From: Bacteroides faecichinchillae JCM 17102
Lineage (GTDB): Bacteria > Bacteroidota > Bacteroidia > Bacteroidales > Bacteroidaceae
Assembly: GCF_000614145.1 (NCBI RefSeq)
Contig: NZ_BAKK01000015.1
Span: forward strand, 40,993-104,992
Reading direction: 5' to 3'
Length of the DNA stretch: 64,000 bases
In this document: piece after piece, positions 50,889 to 61,608 of the stretch
Numbering within the stretch: the stretch's first letter is position 1
Layout: the number at the start of each line of letters is the position of its first letter
The notes under the pieces: model-generated
Told to the model about the DNA's origin: nothing
What the model saw: only the letters and a program-made list of their open reading frames with translations
The model's database searches: none
Made by a program: the position numbers and the translations under genes

Positions 50889-52462
50889 TTAGAAAATATA
50901 GCCAAAACGTGCCCATACAGTATTCCTTTGTAAATTGTGTTGAGCTTGTAATGATTGATATCCTACTCTTAGGTAAAGTGTACCGGACTTGGCTAGTTGA
51001 TGATTGAATGTCACATCTCCACCTACTGTATAATAACTACTCCACAAGATATCGCGATCCGGATATATAAGTCCTTGGGCAATGGTCGGATCAGCGGTTT
51101 CCCGTTCTGTGTAGCTGAAAGACTTTTTCGAAGGTGAATGATAACCGCCATTCACATGTATAAGAAGTGAATTATTTCCTTTTAAGGCAATATTGTGTGT
51201 TACCCCGCCTTCTACATGACAAGCGGCATATTCCAAATAAGAATCCATCACTTTATAGGTATCTGAATAAGTTTCATATGTTGCTTCTAAATCAAACTTC
51301 CATAGATAATCATCTTTCTCTTTTTGACGATTATTTCCAAATAAGAACAATGAATAAGAGCCTTTGGCAGCTGTTTGCTTATTTACTGAACGACGCGGGG
51401 CTTCAGAGTCTGTCTGCCAGGCATTTATTGTAGGAGAAGAATTAAATATTTGGATGATTTCACGTCCCGATCTTTCTTGCCAAAAATAGGAAGCTGCAAT
51501 TAAATGTTTGGCTCTTTGACTGTAGATATTTATATGTGTTCCACCTGTATAGTGTGTTTCATAAAAACAGCCTCGTTTACGCGGCTTATTGCTTTCTATA
51601 TCCATAGCATCTTCTGTATAGTTGGCATAATCTGCATAAACATCCATAGAGATATGTTCATTGTTCACTCCGAAAGTCAAACCATAACCCAGTCCGTCAC
51701 CTTGATACTGACGCTCGCGTTCATTATTGCTAAATATGTCGTATACATATTGTCCCATTCCTTTCAACATATAAATTTTTTGAGGCTCGTTGGTATTGTA
51801 TAGTATTAGGTTTGAATTTTCACGGAATCTGCGATAACGTATATAAGCCCCTAGAGAGAAATCATTCTGTTTCAATGTGACAGAAGGAGCCACCGAAATA
51901 CTATTTACATTGGATTGAGGTCTTGGTCGATCTTTTTTGACCCGCGATCTACGTTCAATTGTAAATCTAGTCCTACAGAAACAAGATTATGAAAGAATGG
52001 CGAAGCTCCTTTCGCCCATAGTGCATAAGATTGTTTTTGCCAGTTTCCACCTGTACTGTCAGCTAATATATAAGGAGTACCTCTATAAGGATCGATAATG
52101 GAATTGAACCGGACATTCTTGTTGTAACTTTGTTCAAGAGAGAACCCACCGGCTATTCTGTATTCCCCCATTTTAAGTGCTCCTTCAGCAGAGAACAGGT
52201 AATCGGTAGCCGAGGAGGATTGCTGCGGACGATGAAAAGTCCCGTCTTTGTAATTGATACCCACATAGATGTTGGAATAACTTTTCCATTGTCCCAATGC
52301 TAAAGCTGAAGCATCTGAACGGTCGAAAGTAAACGCTTCTTGTCGATATAAGTCCAATTGAGCTACACTTTCCTCATTATTGTCTTCCGTTTGTGCAGAA
52401 AGGCCAATAGAACTTTCTAGCAACAGTAGACCTATTAATAGATTATATTTTATTTTCTTCAT
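50889..52462 (-). CDS. DUF6850 family outer-membrane beta-barrel protein, with one apparent 1-bp deletion
   Basis: A signal peptide (KKIKYNLLIGLLLLESSIGLSAQ) is followed by an all-beta barrel-like protein of 524 aa after correction, ending in the aromatic-terminated strand TVWARFGYIF. Pieces 51905-52462 and 50889-51893 join when one A is restored in the A run near 51936 (RGSKKDRPRPQSNVNSISVAPS). Extensions upstream of MKKIKYN overlap the DUF4876 gene and are not the real start. It begins 8 bp after DUF4876, in the same operon. Function unknown; a companion channel or receptor in the outer membrane is likely. Confidence 0.85.
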
Positions 52463-52469
52463 GGCACAC

Positions 52470-53729
52470 TTATTTGGATAAAGGAACTTCATTGATTTCG
52501 AAGTCATCTGTTGAATTATTAGTATCCTGATAGATGGTGACTCCATTCTCTGTACTCTTTACTTTTCTGATTACACTGCGTCCCATATAAATACCATCTG
52601 TAGTAGCAAATCCGCTGTCTAATGCCGGTGGAAAGCGTTTGGTATTCGTTGATGTAGCATTTTGAATCAAGTCTACCGCATCAATTACATACTTCAATGG
52701 AACTTTTTTGCATAACCAGTATTCTTCATCCTCAAAAGGATCTTGGAAAGTTTCCGGTAAGGTTACCGTCTCAAAACTTTCTACTTCTTCAGTAGAAGCA
52801 GAAATGAGTACCATACCTTGACCAAATACGCTGATACGCCATAGATAACTATAGTCCGGCCAGAAGATTAGGCGCATATTGGGTGCATCATAGTCGGTAT
52901 AGTTATTGGCTGGATCATTGCTGTAAGCTTCATAATCAGCTTTAGATAAATCTACTGGAGAATTCAGATTGAATTGCCCGTCTTTATTGTGAGGTGCAGC
53001 CATCACTGCAATGACAATACTTTCACCACCATTTAGCATTACAGCTTCATTACCTGCTACGACTTTCCAAAGTGTACGGATATATACATTTTTATAATTT
53101 CCTTGTTCTTCATTAGGCCATAATGGTCCCGGAGAGTTCATGGCTCCATAGTGCTCCACATTACCGATATAAAGATTGTTCAGAAGTACAGGCTGGGTAG
53201 AATTATTATAGATAGAGTAAAAACCATCATTTCGGTAAGTTCCTGACGATGGAGTACGTGAACCACTATAATACAATTCTTTAAATATCAATGTACTTGA
53301 TAGAGAAGAGACTAATTTCAGATCATTGAGTTTAGGCTCTTCATTTATTCTGAGATTCACGTTCGATAAGAAAGCTACCAGATTAGCCGCTTTCGCATCT
53401 TCCTCACCGGTTATTTGTGCTACCTCATCTGCAGATAAAGCACCAGTTGCGTTGATTGTATATTCTCCGGGTAATAGCTTTTCTAATGTCAGTTTCCCCC
53501 ATTTATCGGTTTGTTTGGTGTAACTGATCTGTTCACTATTATTGGTTAATGTTATAACAAGAGGTTGTGAATAAGGAGTCTCTGTACCGAAAATGCCATA
53601 AGGTAAATGAATCTCAAAAGTTTTCACATAAGGAGATTCGCTTGTTGTATCTTCCTTGCAAGCAGTATATACTATTACAGTCAGACAGAGAAGGAGAATC
53701 CTGTTTATATATTCTTTCATATTTGACAT
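52470..53729 (-). CDS. DUF4876 domain surface lipoprotein
   Basis: This protein of about 419 aa has a lipoprotein signal ending VYTACKEDT, with acidic residues just after Cys that fit the Bacteroides surface-export signal. An N-terminal carboxypeptidase-regulatory-like beta domain (TKQTDKWGKLTLEKLLPGEYTI split by several strands) is followed by the DUF4876 body (LIFKELYYSGSRTPSSGTY, YIGNVEHYGAMNSPG). It sits 21 bp after the TonB-dependent receptor and just before DUF6850. I infer a surface partner of the receptor, analogous to SusD- or HmuY-type lipoproteins. A Met at 53720 is an alternative start. Confidence 0.87.
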   Translation of the reverse strand: MSNMKEYINRILLLCLTVIVYTACKEDTTSESPYVKTFEIHLPYGIFGTETPYSQPLVITLTNNSEQISYTKQTDKWGKLTLEKLLPGEYTINATGALSADEVAQITGEEDAKAANLVAFLSNVNLRINEEPKLNDLKLVSSLSSTLIFKELYYSGSRTPSSGTYRNDGFYSIYNNSTQPVLLNNLYIGNVEHYGAMNSPGPLWPNEEQGNYKNVYIRTLWKVVAGNEAVMLNGGESIVIAVMAAPHNKDGQFNLNSPVDLSKADYEAYSNDPANNYTDYDAPNMRLIFWPDYSYLWRISVFGQGMVLISASTEEVESFETVTLPETFQDPFEDEEYWLCKKVPLKYVIDAVDLIQNATSTNTKRFPPALDSGFATTDGIYMGRSVIRKVKSTENGVTIYQDTNNSTDDFEINEVPLSK

Positions 53730-53750
53730 TTATTAATTAGCATTATATGA

Positions 53751-56559
53751 TTAAAATTTCAACCAAACTTCCGCACCGAAGAATTGTTCCGGATTACGGG
53801 TTTTATAGGTACCCGGAGATCGTTTACTTTCTTCCAAAGGAGTATACATAAATAGATTATTGACGAAAAATGCAAATCCTCCAAAACGTTTCAACTCTTT
53901 AGTCAGGCGTAAATTGAAAAGCCATAGGGGTGAATATCTATCAACTATTTCACGATTTTCCAAAATCTGTTTCTGCCAATCCGGATTGATTGCATCACCC
54001 GGTTGAAGCATATGCATCGAAAGATCTTTTGCTGATATATATCCGATAGGTGTCTTGTTCTCTATTCCTAAATAGCTTTGCGAATCGTGCCAGATGGTTT
54101 GTATGGACAAGGATATCAGAAAACTGATCTTAGGTATGTTGTGAATGATGCGCAGATTGGTAGAAAAGCGTTTGTATTCAGTACCATCACCAGCTTCGTA
54201 AATACCTATATCCTTATAATTTCCGTCCGAATCCGGATTCTTTTGATAGAAAGAATAGGCGGTGGAATAGCTACGGCTACGCATCCAGGCTCCGTTAAAC
54301 ACAAACTGGGTACGAATAGGAGCTATCTGTCCGGAACTGAAATCAAACTCAATTCCCTGATTCTTATTTACCTTGTCATTCATCGGAGTGTTATATCCTA
54401 GAATGACATTAGAGTCTTATCGACAGCTAGTTCAGGATAGGTTCCCGGACGGTTGTTCAGTGTTTTATATTTTACTAATTCAAATTGATGGAAGGTATCA
54501 AAGTTCCGTCCAAAGGTATATCCGTTTTTCAGTATCTCGTTATAACCAGTAACTGAAAGGCTAGTCTGTCCGAACCGGAAATCTGCTCCGATTTCACTTT
54601 TTGTATTCTTTGCTATCTTTAGTTTCTGACTGACTGTATCATACACTTTAGTCGTTATGATGCTAAGTTTCTGGTCATCCATAACTCCGGTTGCACCTAA
54701 ATTATCGTAATTCACGTAATCGAAGTAGGCCTTGTCTGGATATAGAAACATCAAAGGAGGAGCTTTGGCTGTAATACCCCAACCACCTTTCAAAGTCATA
54801 ATTTTTGGAATTACTTCATATGAAACGTTGAATCGGGGAGAGATAACAGTACGGTTTTCTTTACGCCCTGGTTGGATCGCATCTGCTCTTACACCTAGTT
54901 GTAACATGAATTCACGGTTCGCAATTTCTGTAGTTATGTTATCTTCCGCATAAGCTGATAGTTGGTTTAATGCTGGGATATCACTGTAAGGTCTCATCCT
55001 TAACCCACTTGACGGAGGCATCAGAGGGTCGAATACTTTACCTTTACCAAAATTGACATCCGTTTTCCAGTCGATACCCGCAACAATACGGTTCTTAACA
55101 CCACTTATTTCTTTAAAGAAGTTGGCGGATAATTTTGTGAAAACATTTAGCGGATTACCATAAGTGCTCATTTGGGTTAAGAACTCATAGGGTAATATAT
55201 TAGTTAGTGCTGTAGGGTCCAGCTTGCTGGCATTGGTGATTTGCTGCCCCGTTGAGTCAAAAATATCTTCTTTTCGGTTGGAAGTTATAGTACCGTCTTG
55301 CATAGCTGACGTTACCATATAACCGAAATTCCCTTTAATTTCTTGATTGTAACCTTTCTGTCGGGCATAGTTGACAGATACATTCAATTTGATGAATTTA
55401 AAGAAGTCGCTGGTCTGATTCCAGACGATATTAGTATTAAACTTGAAGCCCAGGTTCTCGGCACGACGTTCACGTTGATATTGAGCATCCGAAGGGTCTA
55501 GTTTGGTTGCATCCAAATCAGAATAGAAGCCAAACCCAGTAGTGGTAAAAAGATTTTCACCAATGGTTTTGCTATATAATATGTTGGAAGTGAATCGCTG
55601 AAAACCTTGATAAGGTCGGCGTTCGTCACTTAATGATTTGGCATAGTCGAAATCTACACTTAGATTACCACCTTTTTGGCCTATTTGGAAACCTTTACCA
55701 ATGGAAGCTTGTGTCAGTGTAGGATTAATTTTCATCTTAACCTGAAAAGGATACACACCGGCTTTCGGATTGATGATGATCACTCCTGAGTCATATCGCC
55801 ATATTCCACAGAAGGAATTCCTCGGATCACGTCCACAGATTCTATGTTATCCACTGATATCTCACGTAAATCCAGTCCGGAACCTGCAGAAGAGGCGAAG
55901 CCGGTATTCAGTGAACCTTCTTTGGCAGTATTTCCTATCTGGAGATTAGCATTGTTTGAGATAGGAGCTCCATTAAATACGATGGAAGTCCCCATACTAT
56001 TCAACGCATCACTTTGGATTTGTCTGAGTGTAGCACGCGATGGTGAGTTCAGTGTAGGATTGGAAGACAGATGACCGGGTAATAGCTCCAATATATCCCC
56101 CAAGCTAGTAGCTTGCAGGTGATCGATAGCTGAACGTGAAATGGAGGAAGAAGTAGAGGCTCCTGTTTTGTTATTGGTAGCTACTACGGTAACTTCTTTC
56201 AATGAGAAGTTTTCTTCGTACATTTCATACTTTTTTACTTTGTTGTGCTGGTCTTCCACAACAAGCTCTTCCGTAATAGGCAACATACCCACATAACGAA
56301 TATTTATAGTTGTCTTTCCTACGGGTACATCACGAAGGAGGAAGAAACCATCGAGATCGGTAGTGGCGAATATGCTATATTGAGGCAAGCTGACAACTGC
56401 TCCAGGTAATGCCTCTTTTGTTCTAATATCCAATATTTGTCCCTTATAATTGACTTTTTTCGTTTTTTGTGCGTAGCTATAGGGAGTGGATAAAAGAAAA
56501 ATAATGATTAATAAGGGAATAATCCGTAGATGATGAATCATAAAATATTTTTTATTCAA
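53751..56559 (-). CDS. TonB-dependent receptor, with two apparent 1-bp deletions
   Basis: This 936-aa outer-membrane receptor has a signal peptide, then an N-terminal carboxypeptidase-regulatory-like domain (GQILDIRTKEALPGAVVSL). The plug follows (SLGDILELLPGHLSSNP, VDVIRGIPSVEYGDMT) and then the beta-barrel, ending in FFGAEVWLKF. Three pieces (55780-56559, 54398-55783, 53751-54383) join when one T is restored near 55788 (GDMTSGVIIINPKAG) and one A near 54407 (DKTLNVILGYNTPMND). It lacks SusC hallmarks and has no SusD. With DUF4876, DUF6850 and an M16 protease downstream, it likely imports a protein or peptide rather than a glycan. Confidence 0.9.
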
Positions 56560-56693
56560 TGCTGAACATATTCTTTGGAAAGATAAAAAAGAAACAACAA
56601 CCGAACAAGGGAGGAAACGCCCTCATTCGGCTGGTTATATAAAACATATCTAAAAGATGTAGTAGAGTAGTGCTTTTAGATAGAAGCGGCAAC

Positions 56694-57653
56694 TTATTTA
56701 GATTTCACACAACGTATAGGCAAAGCATTAACTACTGGTTGTTTTTTATCGAATGTTGCGAAGAGATTATCTGCATATGCGTAAGCCACTTTTGCTTCAT
56801 CTGTGATGGTAGTATTGATTTCGCTACTCCAAAAATAAGCTGCTTTAGGCAAATATTTTTCAACTGTACCATTATTTAGTTTCCATAATCCGCCACGTGC
56901 AATTAATATTTTCTCTTGTAGTGCTTTTGCTGCCATAAGTTCTTCTTCTGTCATCATGTCCATATCTACGAAATCCCAATCCCAAAAGGTAGCATCAACT
57001 ATTCTTTTAGTTTCTTCTTGAGTTGGTATTCTCCATCCTGCAGGACATGGGGTATTTGTAGAAACAGTCCAATCTTTGTAATCTGTTCCACTAGCATTCC
57101 AAGTCTTGTTGAAACTTGAATTTACGTTTGTATCATCATTTTTGGCAACCGATGTATTTTTACCGAACTGATAGTAGTTACCGACAGCTGCCGCATTAGG
57201 CTCAGAGGCATTATTATTGTATGGCTCTGTAGCACCAATATTGCGGTCAAGAATCAATAATCCGATTTCATCAGTCGCATCAATTACTTTGTATCCACCT
57301 TCAAGGCAAGCTTTAAGTTGAACAGTACAAGTACCGGTTTTGCCATTAGCTGCTTTAGCAGTAATAGTAACTGTAGCATCTGCATCTATGTCTTTCACCA
57401 AAGTCAGTACACCTTTATTGTTTACTGTCAGATAGGCTGTATTATTGGAAGACCAAGTGATCGTTGGATCATCTGCATTTTCCGGAGTAATGGCAGCGCT
57501 TAAAGTTGGTAGTGTAGTTTGCTCCTGATAGATTGTTGCCGTAGATGGGGTAACGGAGATACTTGTTACTTCAACTGAACTTGGATCGTCATCGTCACTA
57601 CAAGAGAATGCAACAAATGCACTCATTGCTAAAAATAAGAATTCCTTTTTCAT
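56694..57653 (-). CDS. Surface lipoprotein with a Big_2 domain and a FISUMP-type C-terminal domain
   Basis: This 319-aa protein has a lipobox ending FSC followed by SDDDD, a strong match to the Bacteroides surface-export signal. Residues of about 28-110 form a bacterial Ig-like (Big_2) domain (TSISVTPSTATIYQEQ, ITWSSNNTAYLTVNNKG). The rest matches the Fibrobacter succinogenes major paralogous (FISUMP) domain: LDRNIGATEPYN, NTPCPAGWRIPTQEE and YFWSSEINT with terminal LPIRCVKSK. It is 135 bp upstream of the receptor gene and probably leads the operon, suggesting a surface adhesin or ligand-binding role. Confidence 0.85.
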   Translation of the reverse strand: MKKEFLFLAMSAFVAFSCSDDDDPSSVEVTSISVTPSTATIYQEQTTLPTLSAAITPENADDPTITWSSNNTAYLTVNNKGVLTLVKDIDADATVTITAKAANGKTGTCTVQLKACLEGGYKVIDATDEIGLLILDRNIGATEPYNNNASEPNAAAVGNYYQFGKNTSVAKNDDTNVNSSFNKTWNASGTDYKDWTVSTNTPCPAGWRIPTQEETKRIVDATFWDWDFVDMDMMTEEELMAAKALQEKILIARGGLWKLNNGTVEKYLPKAAYFWSSEINTTITDEAKVAYAYADNLFATFDKKQPVVNALPIRCVKSK

Positions 57654-57712
57654 TTTTTTTATGTATTAGATTGAAATATAAAATAGCCTAATCAAGTTTC
57701 ATTTTGTAACTA

Positions 57713-57741
57713 TTCTCTATACTTACAATAATAATAGAGAA
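57713..57741 (-). promoter_or_regulatory. Leader hairpin of the receptor operon
   Basis: A perfect 8-bp stem TTCTCTAT/ATAGAGAA lies inside the 5' leader between the promoter and the start at 57653. It may affect mRNA stability or regulation. No tested role. Confidence 0.35.
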
Positions 57742-57763
57742 GTCAACTTACTTGAAATTATCA

Positions 57764-57795
57764 CAAACATAGTATATATTTGAATTAATTCCAAA
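57764..57795 (-). promoter_or_regulatory. Promoter of the Big_2/receptor/DUF4876/DUF6850/M16 operon
   Basis: On the minus strand TTTG (57795-57792), a 20-bp spacer and TATGTTTG (57771-57764) make a full consensus Bacteroides promoter, about 110 bp upstream of the first start codon. Confidence 0.75.
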
Positions 57796-58231
57796 CATTT
57801 TGCGCGTTAATCTTTTATATTACCTAAAAAAATATCAATATTAGTCTTTATGAGTACTTGAAACTACTACTATAGGATTCCCTCCATGATAGACACTTTT
57901 CATAATTTTATAATGTATATTTTCGATTGTATGTGAGTGTAGTTTTGTTAATGCTCATTTTGTAATATATAAAAATACTTAAACTGTAAATTAAACTATC
58001 AAATGGTCTTTTGAAAGTATCACCTGCTTCTTATAATGAGTACACTATGATGGTATTGAAATATTATGTTAAAAAATATGGCTTTTATTTACGAGGTAAC
58101 TATCTTTTGGCCAGCATATTCTACATTTATTGTTTTTAAAATACAGAAAAGTAGGATGATAATTTAAGTAAATGGTCTCATAACACTTTGTCAATAGTTA
58201 TATTTGTTTATCGTTGGTTTGATTAAATTGT
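57796..58231. other. Intergenic AT-rich region without a supported gene
   Basis: The stretch lies between the promoter of the receptor operon and the 3' end of the glycosidase gene. I see no ORF, tandem repeat or convincing terminator in it. Confidence 0.5.
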
Positions 58232-60460
58232 TTATGGCAAACATAATACATTTGTTTCGGTATCAATGCCGTAAAAAACTTCTTTATTCCAACGTTTTTT
58301 CTTCTTTCCGTTTAATAATACTTTGTATGGAAGAGATGAGTTAATTCTAACTATAACTTTTTTCACTTTATTTGTAACGTCACCATCTATCTGAATTAAC
58401 AGACGTTTATCTATAGTTTTTTTCCAACTTACTGAAAAAGAATCATTTCCAATTTCAATTCCGTCAATAGTAAGATAATCCAAGTCATCAGGAATTTGCA
58501 GATACATTTCAATCGGAGAACCTGGAATACCGGGTTGAATACCAGCCAGTCCTTTGACAAGACTTTCAATAAATGTAGCATACGACCATAATTGAGAAAT
58601 ATTGGAGCAACCATGAGGTTGGCATTCTGGAAATAATCCTAATGGAGATTCTTGGAGTGACAACGGAGCTTGAGCTGAAAGCTGAATCAATTTCCATCCT
58701 AAATCAGTTTGTCCATACTCAAAAGCAGCCGTAGCGCAAATATTATTATGTACTAATCCAACCCCATCATGTGAAATATCTGCTCCTTCATTATATTTGC
58801 CTACCATTCCCCAAAGATCATTAACCCAATGTTTTTGAATACTTTTAAAAGCTATTTGACCGTTTTTATCCTGAGCTAGTTTAGTTTTCTGTGGAAATAC
58901 CACATTCCAGAAATGACTATATATTTTTTCTCCACTCCCAGATAAAGCACTAGGCCATATATTATGAGAATCATCCCACCAATCAACATTAAATCGCTTT
59001 TTATATGCTGAAGCAAGAGATGAATATAATCTGGACTCTGTTACTTCTCCTATGATAGTCGCCATTTGGGACATACAATTAAGAGCTGGGAATGTATATG
59101 CCGCTGTGGTTAATTCCACCCAATTGTTTTTAAACTCAGCTTCTTCCATAAGCCCATGTCCCTGGATGTATAAGCCATTTTTTGCATCTATATCTTTAAT
59201 GATATCTTGTATCATTCGTTTACATAAAGGATACGCTTCTGCTAAAAATGTAGAGTCATGTGTCCACGAAAAATATTCCCAAACTGCATTTACTAATTGA
59301 GGAGAAACTTGAATGTGATCCCATCCTAAAAGAATTCCATCGCTCGATATTTCATGAGGAGCCCGCAAATTTTTCTCCGTATAGTATAGTAAATTATTCA
59401 ATGTCCGTTTGGAAATATCCTTAAATCCACCGGACAGACATCCGGCTATTGAGAAACAAAAATCTGTACCAAATAAACGAGGATAGACTGGGACTCCTGC
59501 TCCAAGGAACAAATCCGGATATAAAGGTCTTTCATCTTTTATATTCATTAGTATATTGGCCTTAGCACAATAAAATGCATCCACTATCTCTTTTCGGGAA
59601 CAATCCAAACGGACACCTTCGTTTATAGAATGCGTATATTTCTTCTGTTTTTTCTCTTTTTCGGGATTATAGCAGTTTATTAGTCTATTGTAACGTTCTT
59701 GAAGAGTTGTAACCGATTTCGATATGGTACCACATTCACCTGTTACTAAAAAAGGAATTTCTATGCTGCCTTCGGCTGGTAAACAAAGATCGTAAATCAA
59801 TGCAGCTGTATCTTGCTGGATAAAATAGGCTGACGGATTTATCGGGCTTCCCATTGTTAAGAGCCCTGAAGAGTCGAATGCATATATCTGCCCATTCTTA
59901 TAATAAATAGAATCCTTATCGTTTCGAAGAGTCTCAGCCCTCCATGAAGGTCGGATATTTACTATACCGGAAAAATTCAGTTTTAGGGTTCTGTCAGTAG
60001 GTGAATCGTTGTTTATTTTCAGTTTGACAAATAGTGCTTTATCATTCTCGGCTACAAAATCTTCCCTTGTAACAGAAAGATGGTGTTGCGAAAATGAGAA
60101 TCTTGCGCTATAAAAGTCAGACTCAAAGTCTGTCGCATCTGTAAGTGCCCAAGTGTATTGATTATTTTCAGATAAAACAAAGCTAAATCCATTTAATAAT
60201 TTGATAGGATGAGACCAAACACCCCGTTCTGCTGTCTCGTTGCTTTGTGCAGGAAAAGAGCCATTCATAAATCCTATTTCATATAAGCTTTTGCCTGCTA
60301 GAAAGAATGGAACTTGCCTCAGGTCCGAAACTTTCACACTTCTGTCAATACCGGAAAATTTCAGGCTTTGTTTACCTCCATTTTGGGCATATAAACTTGC
60401 TATTGCATTTACTGTGAAGATTGTATACAGAAATCCCCAGATAACCGGATGTTTTTTCAT
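58232..60460 (-). CDS. Secreted (alpha/alpha)6-barrel glycosidase-like protein
   Basis: This 742-aa protein has a signal peptide (HPVIWGFLYTIFTVNAIASLYAQ). A beta-sandwich N-terminal region of about 250 residues is followed by a helical domain with six-hairpin glycosidase features: RLFGTDFCFSIAGCLSGG, ISSDGILLGWDHIQVSPQLV, KNGLYIQGHGLMEEAEF, DWWDDSHNIWPSAL and LFPECQPHGCSNISQLWSYA. The late acidic motifs resemble glycogen-debranching/GH15-like enzymes, but the exact family cannot be assigned. A short C-terminal beta domain closes it. It is divergent from the SGNH hydrolase gene. Frame intact. Confidence 0.75.
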   Translation of the reverse strand: MKKHPVIWGFLYTIFTVNAIASLYAQNGGKQSLKFSGIDRSVKVSDLRQVPFFLAGKSLYEIGFMNGSFPAQSNETAERGVWSHPIKLLNGFSFVLSENNQYTWALTDATDFESDFYSARFSFSQHHLSVTREDFVAENDKALFVKLKINNDSPTDRTLKLNFSGIVNIRPSWRAETLRNDKDSIYYKNGQIYAFDSSGLLTMGSPINPSAYFIQQDTAALIYDLCLPAEGSIEIPFLVTGECGTISKSVTTLQERYNRLINCYNPEKEKKQKKYTHSINEGVRLDCSRKEIVDAFYCAKANILMNIKDERPLYPDLFLGAGVPVYPRLFGTDFCFSIAGCLSGGFKDISKRTLNNLLYYTEKNLRAPHEISSDGILLGWDHIQVSPQLVNAVWEYFSWTHDSTFLAEAYPLCKRMIQDIIKDIDAKNGLYIQGHGLMEEAEFKNNWVELTTAAYTFPALNCMSQMATIIGEVTESRLYSSLASAYKKRFNVDWWDDSHNIWPSALSGSGEKIYSHFWNVVFPQKTKLAQDKNGQIAFKSIQKHWVNDLWGMVGKYNEGADISHDGVGLVHNNICATAAFEYGQTDLGWKLIQLSAQAPLSLQESPLGLFPECQPHGCSNISQLWSYATFIESLVKGLAGIQPGIPGSPIEMYLQIPDDLDYLTIDGIEIGNDSFSVSWKKTIDKRLLIQIDGDVTNKVKKVIVRINSSLPYKVLLNGKKKKRWNKEVFYGIDTETNVLCLP

Positions 60461-60498
60461 ACGTTGGCAATTTTATATTGAGCAGATAATTTTGTTTG

Positions 60499-60506
60499 CA
60501 AAGATA
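60499..60506 (-). promoter_or_regulatory. -7 promoter element of the glycosidase gene
   Basis: The minus-strand reading TATCTTTG lies 38 bp upstream of the ATG at 60460. Confidence 0.55.
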
Positions 60507-60567
60507 CGGAATTTATGAGTAGTTTTCTCTTTATGGTAATTCTATTGCAAATTAGAAGCGTAATTAT

Positions 60568-60575
60568 TATATTTG
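60568..60575 (+). promoter_or_regulatory. -7 promoter element of the SGNH hydrolase gene
   Basis: TATATTTG matches TAnnTTTG, 55 bp upstream of the ATG at 60631, divergent from the promoter at 60499. Confidence 0.5.
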
Positions 60576-60630
60576 CAGTTGTTATTTACAAATAAAATCG
60601 ATAGTAGCAAAATCTAAAATAGGATTTGAT

Positions 60631-61353
60631 ATGAGAAAGTTTTATTATTTATTTATACTGATTGTAATATCTTGTAACGTCGGTTTAGCTCAGAGTCGTA
60701 AATCGGTATCTATTTTGGGTGATTCATATTCAACATTTGAAGGATTTATGCAACCGAAAACAAATAGTTCATGGTATTCTACAACTACAAAGCCTGAAAC
60801 GGATGTAACTTCTGTAAAACAAACTTGGTGGAATAAATTTATCGAAGAAAACGGGTATCAGCTTTGTATAAACAACTCGTTTTCCGGGTCGACTATTTGT
60901 AATACAGGATATGATAAAGCGGATTTTAGCGACCGTTCTTTTATAACCCGTATGCCTGGGCTCGGTTTCCCGGATATTATATTAATATTTGGTGGTACTA
61001 ATGATAGTTGGGCTGATTCTCCTCTTGGAGATTTTAAGTATGGTGGATGGACTAAGGATGATTTATTTAAATTCCGTCCGGCAATGGCTTATATGCTCGA
61101 TCATGTGATTCATAATTATCAGAATGTTGAGATCTACTTTATCTTGAATACCGATTTGAAGAAAGAAATCAATGATTCTGTTAAAAATATCTGTCAACAT
61201 TACGGTGTTGCTTGTGTTGAACTGCAAAACATTGATAAGAAGAACGGACATCCTACAATAAAAGGGATGTCACAGATTAGCGAACAACTAAAAATGTTTA
61301 TAGCGGAGAATTCTAACGCTTTGGATTCGAATACCATAGACTCATGTTGGTAG
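60631..61353 (+). CDS. Secreted SGNH/GDSL-type hydrolase
   Basis: This 240-aa protein has a signal peptide (RKFYYLFILIVISCNVGLAQ). The catalytic Ser is in SILGDSYSTFEGF, the block III Asn in IFGGTNDSWADSP, and the block V Asp/His region is in KNGHPTIKGMSQIS. SGNH enzymes of this size in Bacteroides often remove acetyl or other ester groups from glycans. The divergent glycosidase suggests cooperation on one polysaccharide, which is inference from context only. Confidence 0.88.
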   Translation: MRKFYYLFILIVISCNVGLAQSRKSVSILGDSYSTFEGFMQPKTNSSWYSTTTKPETDVTSVKQTWWNKFIEENGYQLCINNSFSGSTICNTGYDKADFSDRSFITRMPGLGFPDIILIFGGTNDSWADSPLGDFKYGGWTKDDLFKFRPAMAYMLDHVIHNYQNVEIYFILNTDLKKEINDSVKNICQHYGVACVELQNIDKKNGHPTIKGMSQISEQLKMFIAENSNALDSNTIDSCW

Positions 61354-61396
61354 ATCAGCCACATTGGTGGATGTGAAAAAGTAGCTGATAGAATAT

Positions 61397-61456
61397 GATT
61401 CACGCGAATTTATGCAATGATTAAATCGAATCTGCGTAAATCGCGTGAATCTTTAT
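61397..61456 (+). terminator. Terminator after the SGNH hydrolase gene
   Basis: A long stem (61397-61416 with 61433-61451: GATTCACGCGA...TCGCGTGAATC plus TTTA/TAAA pairs) is followed by TTTATTT. Confidence 0.75.
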
Positions 61457-61467
61457 TTAAAAGTATA

Positions 61468-61584
61468 CTACAATATAATACGACCCTTTTGTTCTCGTTG
61501 GTAATCTTTGATTCTTATTCTTCTCCAATCCCATGGTGAACCATTGGTGGAGGAAATGTAGCCTGCATCAGGATAGACATCATA
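61468..61584 (-). pseudogene. Possible C-terminal remnant of a coding sequence
   Basis: A 38-codon open segment on the minus strand reads DVYPDAGYISSTNGSPWDWRR and so on, ending IIL before TAG. It has no start codon and is closed upstream by TGA at 61585-61587. Its composition looks protein-like, so it may be the surviving tail of a deleted gene; it could equally be chance. Confidence 0.25.
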
Positions 61585-61608
61585 TCAGGGTAAAACAAAA
61601 GCCACTAA

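Noticed and set aside
58232..61353. The divergent glycosidase and SGNH genes as part of the receptor operon
   Set aside because: The glycosidase has its own promoter and is separated from the operon by 578 bp that includes the operon's own promoter.
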